The notes under the pieces are model-generated. The model did not search any database and was not told the DNA's origin. It worked only from the letters and a program-made list of their open reading frames with translations. From Candidatus Aphodenecus pullistercoris (GTDB taxonomy: Bacteria > Spirochaetota > Spirochaetia > Sphaerochaetales > Sphaerochaetaceae), in contig JADIMU010000041.1 of assembly GCA_017694495.1 (NCBI GenBank), positions 1-39,350 on the forward strand: a DNA stretch of 39,350 bases, written 5' to 3'. Both the position numbers and the translations under genes were made by a program. Positions within the stretch are counted from its first letter, which is position 1; each line of letters begins with the position of its first letter. This document shows, piece after piece, positions 1 to 8,010 of this stretch.

Positions 1-513
1 GCCCAAGCCTTCGCAGACGAGATCGACAAGGCGCGCATGGACACCGACAGCGTCGGCGGCATCGTCGAGTGCCGCATCTTCGGCCTTCCCGCCGGACTCG
101 GGGAGCCGGTCTTCGACAGGCTTGACGCCGACCTCGCCAAGGCCGTGATGTCCATCGGCGCGTGCAAGGGCGTCGAGATCGGGCTCGGCTTCGAGTCGGC
201 CCGCCACCGCGCCAGCCAGATCAACGACCAGATGGCCATCGTCGACGGGAAGCCCGTCTTCCTCTCGAACAACAGCGGAGGCATCCAGGGTGGAATCTCC
301 AACGGAGAGACCGTCATCCTGCGCGCGGCCTTCAAGCCCACGCCATCCATCGCGCTGGCCCAGCGCACCGTGACGAAGTACGGCCAGGAGAAGACGATAG
401 GGATCAAGGGACGCCACGACCCATGCATCGTACCCAGGGCTGTAGTCGTCGTCGAGGCGATGTGCGCCCTGACCGTCCTGGACCACCTCCTTTCCTGGAG
501 GGCCTATGAGTGA
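1..513 (+). CDS. aroC: Chorismate synthase, C-terminal part (5' end outside window)
   Basis: Chorismate synthase converts 5-enolpyruvylshikimate-3-phosphate to chorismate, the last shikimate-pathway step, using reduced FMN. The reading frame is open from base 1, so only the last 170 residues are present. Visible family signatures are DTDSVGGIVEC near the start, GLPAGLGEPVFDRLDA, SNNSGGIQGGISNGE and the hallmark GRHDPC near the C-terminus. The usual length is about 350-390 residues, so roughly half is missing. The stop overlaps the start of the XPB helicase gene by 8 bases, which suggests co-transcription. The bifunctional aroDE gene of the same pathway lies 3.4 kb away on the other strand. 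Identification is secure; the upstream start cannot be seen. Confidence 0.96.
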   Translation, partial: AQAFADEIDKARMDTDSVGGIVECRIFGLPAGLGEPVFDRLDADLAKAVMSIGACKGVEIGLGFESARHRASQINDQMAIVDGKPVFLSNNSGGIQGGISNGETVILRAAFKPTPSIALAQRTVTKYGQEKTIGIKGRHDPCIVPRAVVVVEAMCALTVLDHLLSWRAYE

Positions 514-2161
514 CAGGCCGCTGATCGTCCAGAGCGACAGGACGATGCTGCTGGATGTCCACTCCACCGCAGCCGCCCCGTGCCGCGACGAGATCGCGCC
601 CTTCAGCGAGCTCGTGAAGAGCCCTGAGCACCTGCACACCTACCTGATCAGCGCAATCAGCCTGTGGAACGCATGCTCTTCCGGTCTGGACTCGAAGGCC
701 ATCATCGACACCCTGGAACGCTGGTCGCGCTTTTCCATCCCCGAGCCTGTCGACTACTTCATCCGCGAGACATGCTCGCGCTATGGAATCGTCAGCTTCT
801 CGCCATGCGACGAGAGGACCTTCTTCGTGTGCGTCGAGGGATCCTTCCATCGCGCCCAGCTGCTCTCACTGCCCCAGGTGAGGCGTCTGCTCATCGACCC
901 GGACGAGGAGACGCCGCGCGCCCTGATGAGGGACCGCGGAGTCCTGAAGCTCGCCCTGATCGCCAAGGACTATCCTGTGAGGGACCTCATCCCGCTGAAG
1001 AAGGGGCCCCATCTTGGACTTGGACTGCGCAGCGTCCGCCTCTCTGGCTCCCCCTTCACGGTGAGGCCCTACCAGAGTCAGGCCTTCGACAGCTTCTGGG
1101 CCGGCGGACGGCCCGGTGCGGGCTATGGAGCCGTCGTCCTTCCGTGCGGCAGCGGCAAGACCATCGTGGGCCTCGTCGCCATGGCCTGCCTCCAGACGAC
1201 AACGCTCATCCTCGCGCCGAACGTCGCCGCATTGCACCAGTGGAGGCGCGAGATCCTCGACAAGACGACGCTGGATGAAAGCCTGATCGGCGAGTACTCC
1301 GCCCTCGAGAAGGAGATCAGGCCAGTCACGCTGTGCACCTACAGCATGCTCGCGGTCTCAGGTGGGGATGATGGCGAGTACAGGCACCTGGACCTCATGG
1401 AGAAGCAGGACTGGGGACTTGTCATCTACGACGAAGTCCATGTCCTGCCCGCCCCCGTCTTCCGCTTCTCGGCCAACCTCCAGGCCGTATGCCGCCTGGG
1501 CCTCACGGCGACTCTGGTCAGGGAGGACGGAAGGGAGAAGGACGTCTTCACCCTGGTCGGCCCGAAGCGCTACGACGTGCCCTGGAGCGAACTCGAGAAG
1601 GACGGCTACATCGCGAAGGCCTGGTGCCACGAGCTGAGGGTGTCCCTCGCCGACTCCGTCATGATGGACTACGCCACCGCCTCCGGCCGCGGCAGGCACG
1701 CCATCGCGGCGACGAATCCGGCCAAGCTCGACGTCGTGGCCGCCCTGCTCGAGCGCCACAGCGACCGCCAGATCCTCATCATAGGACAGTACCTCGACCA
1801 GCTTGAGGAGATCCGGCGCCGCTTCGGCTTCGAGATGATCACGGGACGCATGCCCAACGCCCGGCGCGAGGAGCTGTACGACGCCTTCAGGGAGGGCCGG
1901 ATAAAGGTGCTCATCGTCTCCAAGGTCGCCAACTATGCTATCGACCTGCCCGACGCGAGCGTCGCCATCCAGGTCTCAGGCACCTATGGGAGCCGACAGG
2001 AGGAAGCCCAGAGGCTGGGCCGCATCCTCCGTCCCAAGGAGGTCGACAGCCACTTCTACACCCTCGTCAGCCGCCATACCGTCGAGGAGTCATACAGCCT
2101 CAACCGCCAGAAGTTCCTTGTCGAGCAGGGCTACAGCTACGAAGTGGAGAACTGGTCATGA
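506..2161 (+). CDS. XPB/ERCC3-type superfamily 2 DNA helicase
   Basis: A 551-residue SF2 helicase of the XPB (ERCC3/Rad25) family, a 3'-5' ATP-dependent translocase that in eukaryotes and archaea opens DNA for repair and transcription. Seen: Walker A GSGKT near residue 215, the XPB-type Walker B box DEVH near 309, TATLVRED near 335-341, which contains the RED motif typical of XPB, and motif VI QRLGRILR near 500. The ~190 residues before the ATPase core correspond to the XPB N-terminal and damage-recognition region. The gene overlaps aroC by 8 bases and the next gene by 4 (ATGA). Bacterial XPBs occur patchily, including in spirochaetes and actinobacteria. The role in this cell is inferred to be DNA repair; the helicase call itself is firm. 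Confidence 0.93.
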   Translation: MSDRPLIVQSDRTMLLDVHSTAAAPCRDEIAPFSELVKSPEHLHTYLISAISLWNACSSGLDSKAIIDTLERWSRFSIPEPVDYFIRETCSRYGIVSFSPCDERTFFVCVEGSFHRAQLLSLPQVRRLLIDPDEETPRALMRDRGVLKLALIAKDYPVRDLIPLKKGPHLGLGLRSVRLSGSPFTVRPYQSQAFDSFWAGGRPGAGYGAVVLPCGSGKTIVGLVAMACLQTTTLILAPNVAALHQWRREILDKTTLDESLIGEYSALEKEIRPVTLCTYSMLAVSGGDDGEYRHLDLMEKQDWGLVIYDEVHVLPAPVFRFSANLQAVCRLGLTATLVREDGREKDVFTLVGPKRYDVPWSELEKDGYIAKAWCHELRVSLADSVMMDYATASGRGRHAIAATNPAKLDVVAALLERHSDRQILIIGQYLDQLEEIRRRFGFEMITGRMPNARREELYDAFREGRIKVLIVSKVANYAIDLPDASVAIQVSGTYGSRQEEAQRLGRILRPKEVDSHFYTLVSRHTVEESYSLNRQKFLVEQGYSYEVENWS

Positions 2162-3882
2162 TGCGCCCGGAAGAAGAGCGCTTCTCTCATGCCCTGGAGT
2201 GCATGGACAGGCAGGACCTGTCCGACCTGGGCCGACTGTACACCGGCCAGGGGAGTGATGCCATTCGCAGCCTCAAGCATTTCTTCGCATCCCAGGAAGT
2301 CAGGCGCAACCTTCCTTCCTTCACGACGAAGGAGGAAGGCCGCCTCCTCTCGATGATCGCCCTCGTCCAGAGCGTGGACAGAAGGCGCCTTTTTGCCCTC
2401 CTCCCCACCGAGGAGCATGTGCGGCTGTGCCGCTCCCTCTTCAAGCGCCTCCTCCTCGTCGAAGACGGGGAAGGAGTGCATCTCAACCCCATCCTGGAAT
2501 GGGATGGAGTGCTCAGCATGGAGGGCCTCCAGGAAAAGTCGAAGAGGAGGATCAGGCTGAAGGAGACGGTCGCGGCCCTCATCTCCCTGCTCTGTCAGGG
2601 GAGCTGGAAGAGCGACGGCTGGCTTCTGAGGGGGCTCAGGGAGGCCCTCGCCCCGCTGTGTCCCCTCATGAGCGCCCAGGAGGTCGGCATCCTCATAGAG
2701 CGCATGCTGCCCGCCCTCGTCCGCTATGGAGTCATCAGGCTTTCCGGCGGCCGATACAGACTCTCGTTTACCGAGGCGAGGAGCCTCCTTTCCCTTGACG
2801 AGGCAGGACTCAAGGCCCTCCTTGTCGAGGACCTTGTGGACGAGCCGGCACTGCTTGCCGCCATCGCCTCACGCTGTACCCTGGCCTCCACTCTCACCCT
2901 CGCCCGCCTCAGATGGGACGCAGTCGACGAAGAGGCCATCTCCTCGCTCTTCTTCGCCCTCGCAAGCCCTTCCGATGACGAAGGCGGAATGGTTGTCATA
3001 CAGTCGGACTACACTGTGCGCACTCCTGACAGCGGCACTGTGCTGCCCTTCATCACACAGGTGCATCTTGTGGACAGCATCACGACGAGGGAGCTTGCTG
3101 GCCAGTGCATCTCACGGGGCCTGGACCTGGGACTATCAAAAGAAGAGGTCCTTTGTGCCCTGGAAGGGGCGCCGAATCAGATCAGGACCTTCGTAGAGGA
3201 CATCGCAGGAGAGAAGGAAGCCACGCGCATCATCGAAGGGATCTACTTCGAGACGGATGAGGATCTCTGTCGGATCATCGCGGCCCTGCCCCAGATGGAA
3301 AAGTACATCATCAAGCGCATCACACAGCACAGCTTCCTCCTCGACCCGATGGGTGAAGAGGCCTGGCGGGGCATCCTCGCTGACGCAGGACTCGTCAACC
3401 TCCCTCCGACCGTCAGGGGCTATGAGGTCGAGCGCCGCCTCAAGGCGGAAAGCCTTGCCATACCCGCCTTCCCCAGCGTTGCCCTCCCGAACCTCGCAGA
3501 AGAGAGGAGCCAATGGGGACGCAAGGAGAAGGATGGCTTGAGGAAGGCCATCAACCAATTGGGCCAGAAGGAAAGGGAGGACGGACTCGCCCTCCTCGAG
3601 CACGGCTACATCGTGGCGGAAAGCCAGGTGGGTCATACACCGCCCTTAAGGCGCAGCCTCTCGCCCTTCGACTACAGGCAGAAGCTCAAGCTCCTCAGGC
3701 AGGCGTGCGAGGAGGAAGGCTCCCTCTGGCAGCTGACCGTCGAGGGCCGCAGCTACAGCGGCTGTGTCGTCGACATCACGGGCAATGCGGAATCGGCCTA
3801 CGTGGTCCTGTGCGGCAAGGACGGAAAGACGGTCACGCTCCCTGTGGGGCTGACCTATTCTGTGCGTGAGATTCCTGACTGA
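2158..3882 (+). CDS. Helicase-associated protein, probable XPB partner (Helicase_C_3-like)
   Basis: A 574-residue protein whose ATG overlaps the helicase stop (ATGA), so the two are probably translationally coupled. No ATPase motif is visible. A segment around residues 275-340, beginning MVVIQSDYTVRTP and continuing to a run of helix-forming residues (LGLSKEEVLCALE), resembles the helicase-associated Helicase_C_3 domain (PF13625). As I recall, actinobacterial XPB genes such as Rv0861c also sit beside a gene with this domain (Rv0862c). The first ~200 residues are mostly helical, and the last ~55 (from about 520) look like a small beta domain. Archaeal XPB instead pairs with the nuclease Bax1, whose motifs I do not see. 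Partner function is inferred from coupling. The stop abuts the convergent aroDE stop with no gap. Confidence 0.7.
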   Translation: MMRPEEERFSHALECMDRQDLSDLGRLYTGQGSDAIRSLKHFFASQEVRRNLPSFTTKEEGRLLSMIALVQSVDRRRLFALLPTEEHVRLCRSLFKRLLLVEDGEGVHLNPILEWDGVLSMEGLQEKSKRRIRLKETVAALISLLCQGSWKSDGWLLRGLREALAPLCPLMSAQEVGILIERMLPALVRYGVIRLSGGRYRLSFTEARSLLSLDEAGLKALLVEDLVDEPALLAAIASRCTLASTLTLARLRWDAVDEEAISSLFFALASPSDDEGGMVVIQSDYTVRTPDSGTVLPFITQVHLVDSITTRELAGQCISRGLDLGLSKEEVLCALEGAPNQIRTFVEDIAGEKEATRIIEGIYFETDEDLCRIIAALPQMEKYIIKRITQHSFLLDPMGEEAWRGILADAGLVNLPPTVRGYEVERRLKAESLAIPAFPSVALPNLAEERSQWGRKEKDGLRKAINQLGQKEREDGLALLEHGYIVAESQVGHTPPLRRSLSPFDYRQKLKLLRQACEEEGSLWQLTVEGRSYSGCVVDITGNAESAYVVLCGKDGKTVTLPVGLTYSVREIPD

Positions 3883-5334
3883 CTACTGGATCGGGGCATC
3901 GAGGTCGATCGCGACGCCCGCCGGATAGTGGTAGCCGGTGAAGGCCTCGAACTGGAGCTTGCCCTGGGCGATCAGCATCTCCTGGCCGAAGTGGAGGCTG
4001 CAGCCCGCCGCCTGGGCGTCGCTGAGGAACTTCGTCATCTTAGGCTTGGTCAGGATGTCGTAGCAGATCTCGCGCCCGGTGAAGGCGAAGCCCTCGATCG
4101 GGTTGGCCCAGCTGTCGTAGCCCACAGTCGTCGTCTGGACGATGAGGTCCACCTGGCCTTCGTAGGCCTTGCAGTTGTCCAGGCGGTCGAAGGAGCATAT
4201 GTTGACCTGGGCGATCTTCTCCGCGCGTGAGAGCGTCCTGTTGAGGATCGTGACCTTGACGCCGCGGTTGCGCAGCGCCCAGACGATGGCGTTGCTCGCA
4301 CCGCCGGCGCCGATGACCAGGGCCGTGCGGATGCGGCCCGACTCGATGTCGTTCTCGATCGGTGCCAGGAAGCCGTAGTAGTCCGTATTGATGCCCTTCC
4401 ACAGTCCGGGCATGCGCACGACAGTGTTGCACGCACCAATCTGCTTGACCTCGCGCGTGATGTTCCCGCAATAGCTGAGCACGTCAAGCTTGAAGGGGAC
4501 GGTGACGGAGAAGCCGCGCATGCGCAGGTTCTCGGCGAGGGCGAAGAAGGAACGCACCGAGTCCACCAGGAAGGGGACGTAGATGGCGTTGTACTTGATG
4601 CCCCTGAAGCCGGGGTTGTGGATCAGCGGCGAGAGGCTGTTGGTCACGTTGTTGCCTATGATGCCGTAGATTGCCGTCTTCTCGTCGACCTGGTCTGCGT
4701 GGTAGAGGGTCTTGAGGACACGGCTGGAGAGCTGGCCGGGAGCCGTCTGGTTGTTCGAGCAGAAGGTCAGCATAGAGCCCATGCGCTTGTAGAGGATACG
4801 TGTCGGTATGCCGTAGGGTCCCATGCCGATGATGATCTTGTCGATGCCCTCCAGTTCCTTCTGGGCGTTGAAGAGGGTCATGACGTCTGCGATGGAACGC
4901 GGCGTCACGGCGACCTTCGCGACATCGGCCCTCTTCCTCAGCTGCTGGATGCGGCTGAAGATGTCGTCCGGGACCTTCTCGAAGTCGTGCATCGAGCGGA
5001 TGATCTTCACGCCGCGCGCCTCGGCCTTCTCATCGAGCTCTCCCCTCTTGAGGTCCTCCTCGATGTCGATGTACTTGAAATCGCCGTCGAGGGCGTCCAT
5101 GAGCTGGGCACGGCGCTGCCTCTCGCTGAGGGCGCAGCGTCCGCCGTCCTGGACGCGGCGGTTGGTCACGATGCACGGAAGGTCGACAAGGGAAGGAAAA
5201 ACCTTCGCCTTGGCACACTCCTCCTTCGTCAGAAAGTCGAGCCTAAGCTCGCACATATCTATGTAGTCCCTCTCGGCCTTCACCCGCTCGAGGCAGGCCG
5301 CGATGGTGTTCTCAGACAACGTAAGACAGATCAA
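3883..5334 (-). CDS. aroDE: Bifunctional 3-dehydroquinate dehydratase / shikimate dehydrogenase (AroD-AroE)
   Basis: A 483-residue fusion catalysing two consecutive shikimate steps: 3-dehydroquinate to 3-dehydroshikimate, then NADPH reduction to shikimate. The N-terminal type I dehydratase shows ELRLDFL, the catalytic His in SMHDF and the Schiff-base Lys in VAKVAV. The C-terminal dehydrogenase shows SLSPLIHN, VTVPFK (catalytic Lys), GACNTVV, GINTDYYGF (catalytic Asp), the Rossmann loop GAGGAS with NRT, and GQEMLIAQG. I place the start at the TTG at 5334: it follows AAGGAG at suitable spacing and gives the normal AroD beginning (ICLTLSENT). An in-frame ATG at 5436 would add 34 atypical residues and read through the promoter. 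Similar fusions occur in plants and some bacteria. Confidence 0.93.
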   Translation of the reverse strand: MICLTLSENTIAACLERVKAERDYIDMCELRLDFLTKEECAKAKVFPSLVDLPCIVTNRRVQDGGRCALSERQRRAQLMDALDGDFKYIDIEEDLKRGELDEKAEARGVKIIRSMHDFEKVPDDIFSRIQQLRKRADVAKVAVTPRSIADVMTLFNAQKELEGIDKIIIGMGPYGIPTRILYKRMGSMLTFCSNNQTAPGQLSSRVLKTLYHADQVDEKTAIYGIIGNNVTNSLSPLIHNPGFRGIKYNAIYVPFLVDSVRSFFALAENLRMRGFSVTVPFKLDVLSYCGNITREVKQIGACNTVVRMPGLWKGINTDYYGFLAPIENDIESGRIRTALVIGAGGASNAIVWALRNRGVKVTILNRTLSRAEKIAQVNICSFDRLDNCKAYEGQVDLIVQTTTVGYDSWANPIEGFAFTGREICYDILTKPKMTKFLSDAQAAGCSLHFGQEMLIAQGKLQFEAFTGYHYPAGVAIDLDAPIQ

Positions 5335-5355
5335 TGCTCGTCTCCTTGTCCCATG

Positions 5356-5384
5356 ACTATAGAGTGTTGTACTGAAAAATGCAA
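5356..5384 (-). promoter_or_regulatory. aroDE promoter
   Basis: On the minus strand TTGCAT (5384-5379) is followed 17 bases later by TATAGT (5361-5356). Transcription would start near 5349, about 15 bases before the TTG start codon and just upstream of its AAGGAG. This also supports the short form of aroDE. Confidence 0.7.
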
Positions 5385-5388
5385 GCAA

Positions 5389-5406
5389 AGTGCATAGAAA
5401 TGCACT
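5389..5406. promoter_or_regulatory. Inverted repeat between aroDE and the ABC-F gene, possible operator
   Basis: Perfect 7-base arms AGTGCAT and ATGCACT separated by AGAA, directly upstream of the aroDE -35 box. A second small palindrome, GCAAG-CA-CTTGC, lies at 5421-5432. The position between divergent genes fits a regulator site; the regulator is unknown. Confidence 0.45.
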
Positions 5407-5456
5407 AAAACGAATAGGATGCAAGCACTTGCACACGCTCTCGACAAAGGGGCAAA

Positions 5457-7391
5457 ATGACGCTCATGGTCACACTCCAGATTCAGAACCTCAACCTCTC
5501 CTTTGGAGAGAGGGACATCCTGAGCGATGTCTCCTTCACGCTGGATGGGCACAGCCGTGCAGCCCTGGCGGGAGCCAACGGCTGCGGCAAGACGACCTTG
5601 CTGAAGGTCGTCACCGGCCAGATCGCCGCCGACAGCATGACGCTCTCCAAGACGAAGGGGATCTGCATATCATATCTGCCCCAGTCCGACATCGTCCTGC
5701 CTGACAAGACCGTCTACGACATCGCGGAGGAAGGCTACGAACGCTTCCGCCTGCTCCATGAGGAGGCCGAGCGGCTCAGAGGCGAGCTGGACGAGGCGAA
5801 CTACGAGGCCAAGCTTGGCCGCGTCAACGAGATCGAGGAGAAGCTCGAGGAGGTCGCATACGAGCGTAGGCGCGGCCGCATCGAGCAGATCCTCCAGGGC
5901 CTGGGCTTCCACCGCGGCGACTTCACCCGGCCGGCCAGGGAGTTCTCCGGCGGCTACCAGATGCGCATAGCCCTTTCCCGCATCCTGGTGGAGGATCCCG
6001 ACATCCTCCTCCTGGACGAGCCGACGAACTACCTCGACATCGAGGCCATCGTCTGGCTCAAGGCCTATCTGAAGGCCTTCGACGGTGGCCTGATGCTTGT
6101 CAGCCACGACGTCGACTTCCTCGACGATACGGTCGACACAGTATACGAGCTCTTCAAGGGCAGGCTCACCCGCTACAGCGGCAACTACACGAGCTACCTC
6201 AGGCAGAGAGAGGCCCAGATCGAGGAGCTCAAACGACGCTGGGAGGCCCAGCAGGACGAGATCGAGAAGACTGAGCGCTTCATAGAGCGCTTCCGCTACA
6301 AGGCGACCAAGGCCCGCCAAGTCCAGTCTCGTGTCACTGCCCTGGAGAAGATGGAGAGGATCGAGATCCCTGAGCACCTCAGGAAGCTCTCCTTCTCCTT
6401 CCCCCCTGCTCCGCACAGCGGCAACGACGTCCTCATCGTGGAGCATCTGGCCAAGGCTTACGGAGAGCATGTCATCTTCCGCGACCTGAGCTTCATCGTG
6501 CGCAAGGGCGAGCGCCTGGCCATCGCGGGGCGCAACGGGACGGGAAAGTCGACCCTGCTCAGGCTGATGGCCGGCGTCGACGCCGACCATGGGGGCACGA
6601 TCAGGGACGGAGCCGGTCTCAGGCGCGGCTACTACGCACAGGAGAGCGAGAAGACCCTCGACCCTGCCAACACAGTATTGCAGGAAGTCGAGTCCATCGC
6701 TGACACCAGGGACATCCCACGCCTGAGGAAGCTGCTTGGCAGTTTCCTCTTCCAGGGGGATGATGTCGACAAGCGCGTGTCTGTCCTCTCTGGCGGAGAG
6801 AAGAGCCGGCTGGCCCTGCTGAAGATCCTCCTCCACCCAGCGAACCTCCTGCTCCTGGACGAGCCTACGAACCACCTGGACATCAACGCGAAGGACATGC
6901 TTCTGGAAGCGGTCAAGGCCTACGACGGCACTGTCGTCTTCGTCAGCCACGACACGCACTTCATCAAGAACCTTGCGACACGCATCCTCTACCTCAGCGA
7001 CGATGATCAGCCCGTCTTCTTCGAAGGCGACTACGACTACTTCGAGTACAAGCTCGAGGAGAAGGAGAAGGCCTACATCAGCAAGGCGGAGCCTGGCAGG
7101 AGAGAAGCGAAGGTCTCGGCCACAGCCATCGACCACCGCGCCCAGAAGGAGAGGCGCAATCTGGCGCAGAAGCTGAAGAAGGAGGCTGACGCGACCCTCG
7201 CGACAGTCGCCTCCCTCGAGGACAGAATCAGGGACATCGACAGCCAGATGGCCCTGCCCGAGGTCTACAGCGACGGGGCCAGGATCTCGACCCTCGTGAA
7301 GGACAAGGAGTCGCTGGAGGCCCAGGTCGAGGAGCTCAACGAAAAGTGGTTCGAACTGTCGACGCAGCTGGAGGAGCTTGGTGATGACTGA
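5457..7391 (+). CDS. ABC-F family ATPase (Uup/YdiF-like ribosome-associated)
   Basis: A 644-residue soluble protein with two ABC ATPase domains and no membrane segments, typical of ABC-F factors that act on the ribosome. Domain 1 has GANGCGKTT near residue 39, FSGGYQ near 163 and LLLDEPTNYLD near 186. The charged linker between domains runs about 230-300. Domain 2 has GRNGTGKST near 359, LSGGEKS near 444 and DEPTNHLD near 468. The last ~100 residues form a charged coiled coil like the Uup/YdiF C-terminal domain. An ATG at 5466 is an alternative start; AAAGGGG lies just upstream. The 3' end overlaps the Maf-like gene by 8 bases if that gene starts at 7384. Translation, resistance and DNA-related roles within the family cannot be told apart from sequence. 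Confidence 0.9.
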   Translation: MTLMVTLQIQNLNLSFGERDILSDVSFTLDGHSRAALAGANGCGKTTLLKVVTGQIAADSMTLSKTKGICISYLPQSDIVLPDKTVYDIAEEGYERFRLLHEEAERLRGELDEANYEAKLGRVNEIEEKLEEVAYERRRGRIEQILQGLGFHRGDFTRPAREFSGGYQMRIALSRILVEDPDILLLDEPTNYLDIEAIVWLKAYLKAFDGGLMLVSHDVDFLDDTVDTVYELFKGRLTRYSGNYTSYLRQREAQIEELKRRWEAQQDEIEKTERFIERFRYKATKARQVQSRVTALEKMERIEIPEHLRKLSFSFPPAPHSGNDVLIVEHLAKAYGEHVIFRDLSFIVRKGERLAIAGRNGTGKSTLLRLMAGVDADHGGTIRDGAGLRRGYYAQESEKTLDPANTVLQEVESIADTRDIPRLRKLLGSFLFQGDDVDKRVSVLSGGEKSRLALLKILLHPANLLLLDEPTNHLDINAKDMLLEAVKAYDGTVVFVSHDTHFIKNLATRILYLSDDDQPVFFEGDYDYFEYKLEEKEKAYISKAEPGRREAKVSATAIDHRAQKERRNLAQKLKKEADATLATVASLEDRIRDIDSQMALPEVYSDGARISTLVKDKESLEAQVEELNEKWFELSTQLEELGDD

Positions 7392-8010
7392 AAAGCCCAC
7401 TCTAGACTCAAAGCTCGCGCACAAGGCGGCGCACCTCCTCTCCCCCATCGACCTTGCAAGCGGCTCCGCCACCCGCATCCAGCTGCTGAAGGACTGTGGA
7501 GTCGACTTCCGCTCCTATCCTCAGGACACGGACGAGGACAGGGGTCTGGCCACAACACCTGGCCAGATCGTATGCCACATCGCGAAGGGGAAGATGGACG
7601 CCTTCGCATCCAGCGCCGACTTCGACCCCGCCCGCCTCGCACTGGCCCTCGACACAATGGTCTCCTTCCATGGCAGGATGCTTGGAAAGCCGCACGACGA
7701 GGCTGATGCAAGGAGGATGATCACAGCCTTCTGTGGCCAGTGGCAGGACATCGTCACGGGCTATGTGCTCCACATCCCGGGCAAGGGCATGAGGACGGGG
7801 GCCGCCCACTCACGCCTCCTCTTCCGCTCCCTCACACCAGCAGAGGTCGACAGCTACATCGAAGGTGGAGAATGGAAGGGTGTGGCAGGCGGCTACCGCC
7901 TCCAGCTCAACGGCTGGCGCCTCGTCGAGAGGATCGAGGGCTCCTGGTCGAACATCGTGGGCATCCCGCTCGAGGAGCTGGTGGGCATACTCGAAGGAAA
8001 TCAGGACTGA
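7384..8010 (+). CDS. Maf-like nucleoside triphosphate pyrophosphatase (divergent)
   Basis: A 208-residue protein aligning by eye with the Maf family, which hydrolyses non-canonical or excess nucleotides to monophosphates. The N-terminal signature appears as LASGSATRIQLL, where typical members have LASASPRRRELL, so the conserved Pro and one Arg are replaced. Other landmarks are kept: a DTDED acidic patch near residue 50, DTMVSFHGRMLGKP (the DTVV Asp and the KP Lys), a TGYVL strand, EVDSYIEGGEWKGVAGGY and the C-terminal GSWSNIVGIPLEEL. The ATG at 7384 is chosen because GGAGGAG lies 7 bases upstream; TTG and GTG codons just before it are alternatives. The 3' end overlaps the convergent Fic gene by 10 bases. 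Substrate choice (septum inhibition versus housekeeping) is unknown. Confidence 0.82.
   Translation: MTEKPTLDSKLAHKAAHLLSPIDLASGSATRIQLLKDCGVDFRSYPQDTDEDRGLATTPGQIVCHIAKGKMDAFASSADFDPARLALALDTMVSFHGRMLGKPHDEADARRMITAFCGQWQDIVTGYVLHIPGKGMRTGAAHSRLLFRSLTPAEVDSYIEGGEWKGVAGGYRLQLNGWRLVERIEGSWSNIVGIPLEELVGILEGNQD

Noticed and set aside
5670-7478. A 602-codon minus-strand frame opposite the ABC-F gene
   Set aside because: Antisense shadow; Leu/Val/Asp/Glu-rich with no domain.
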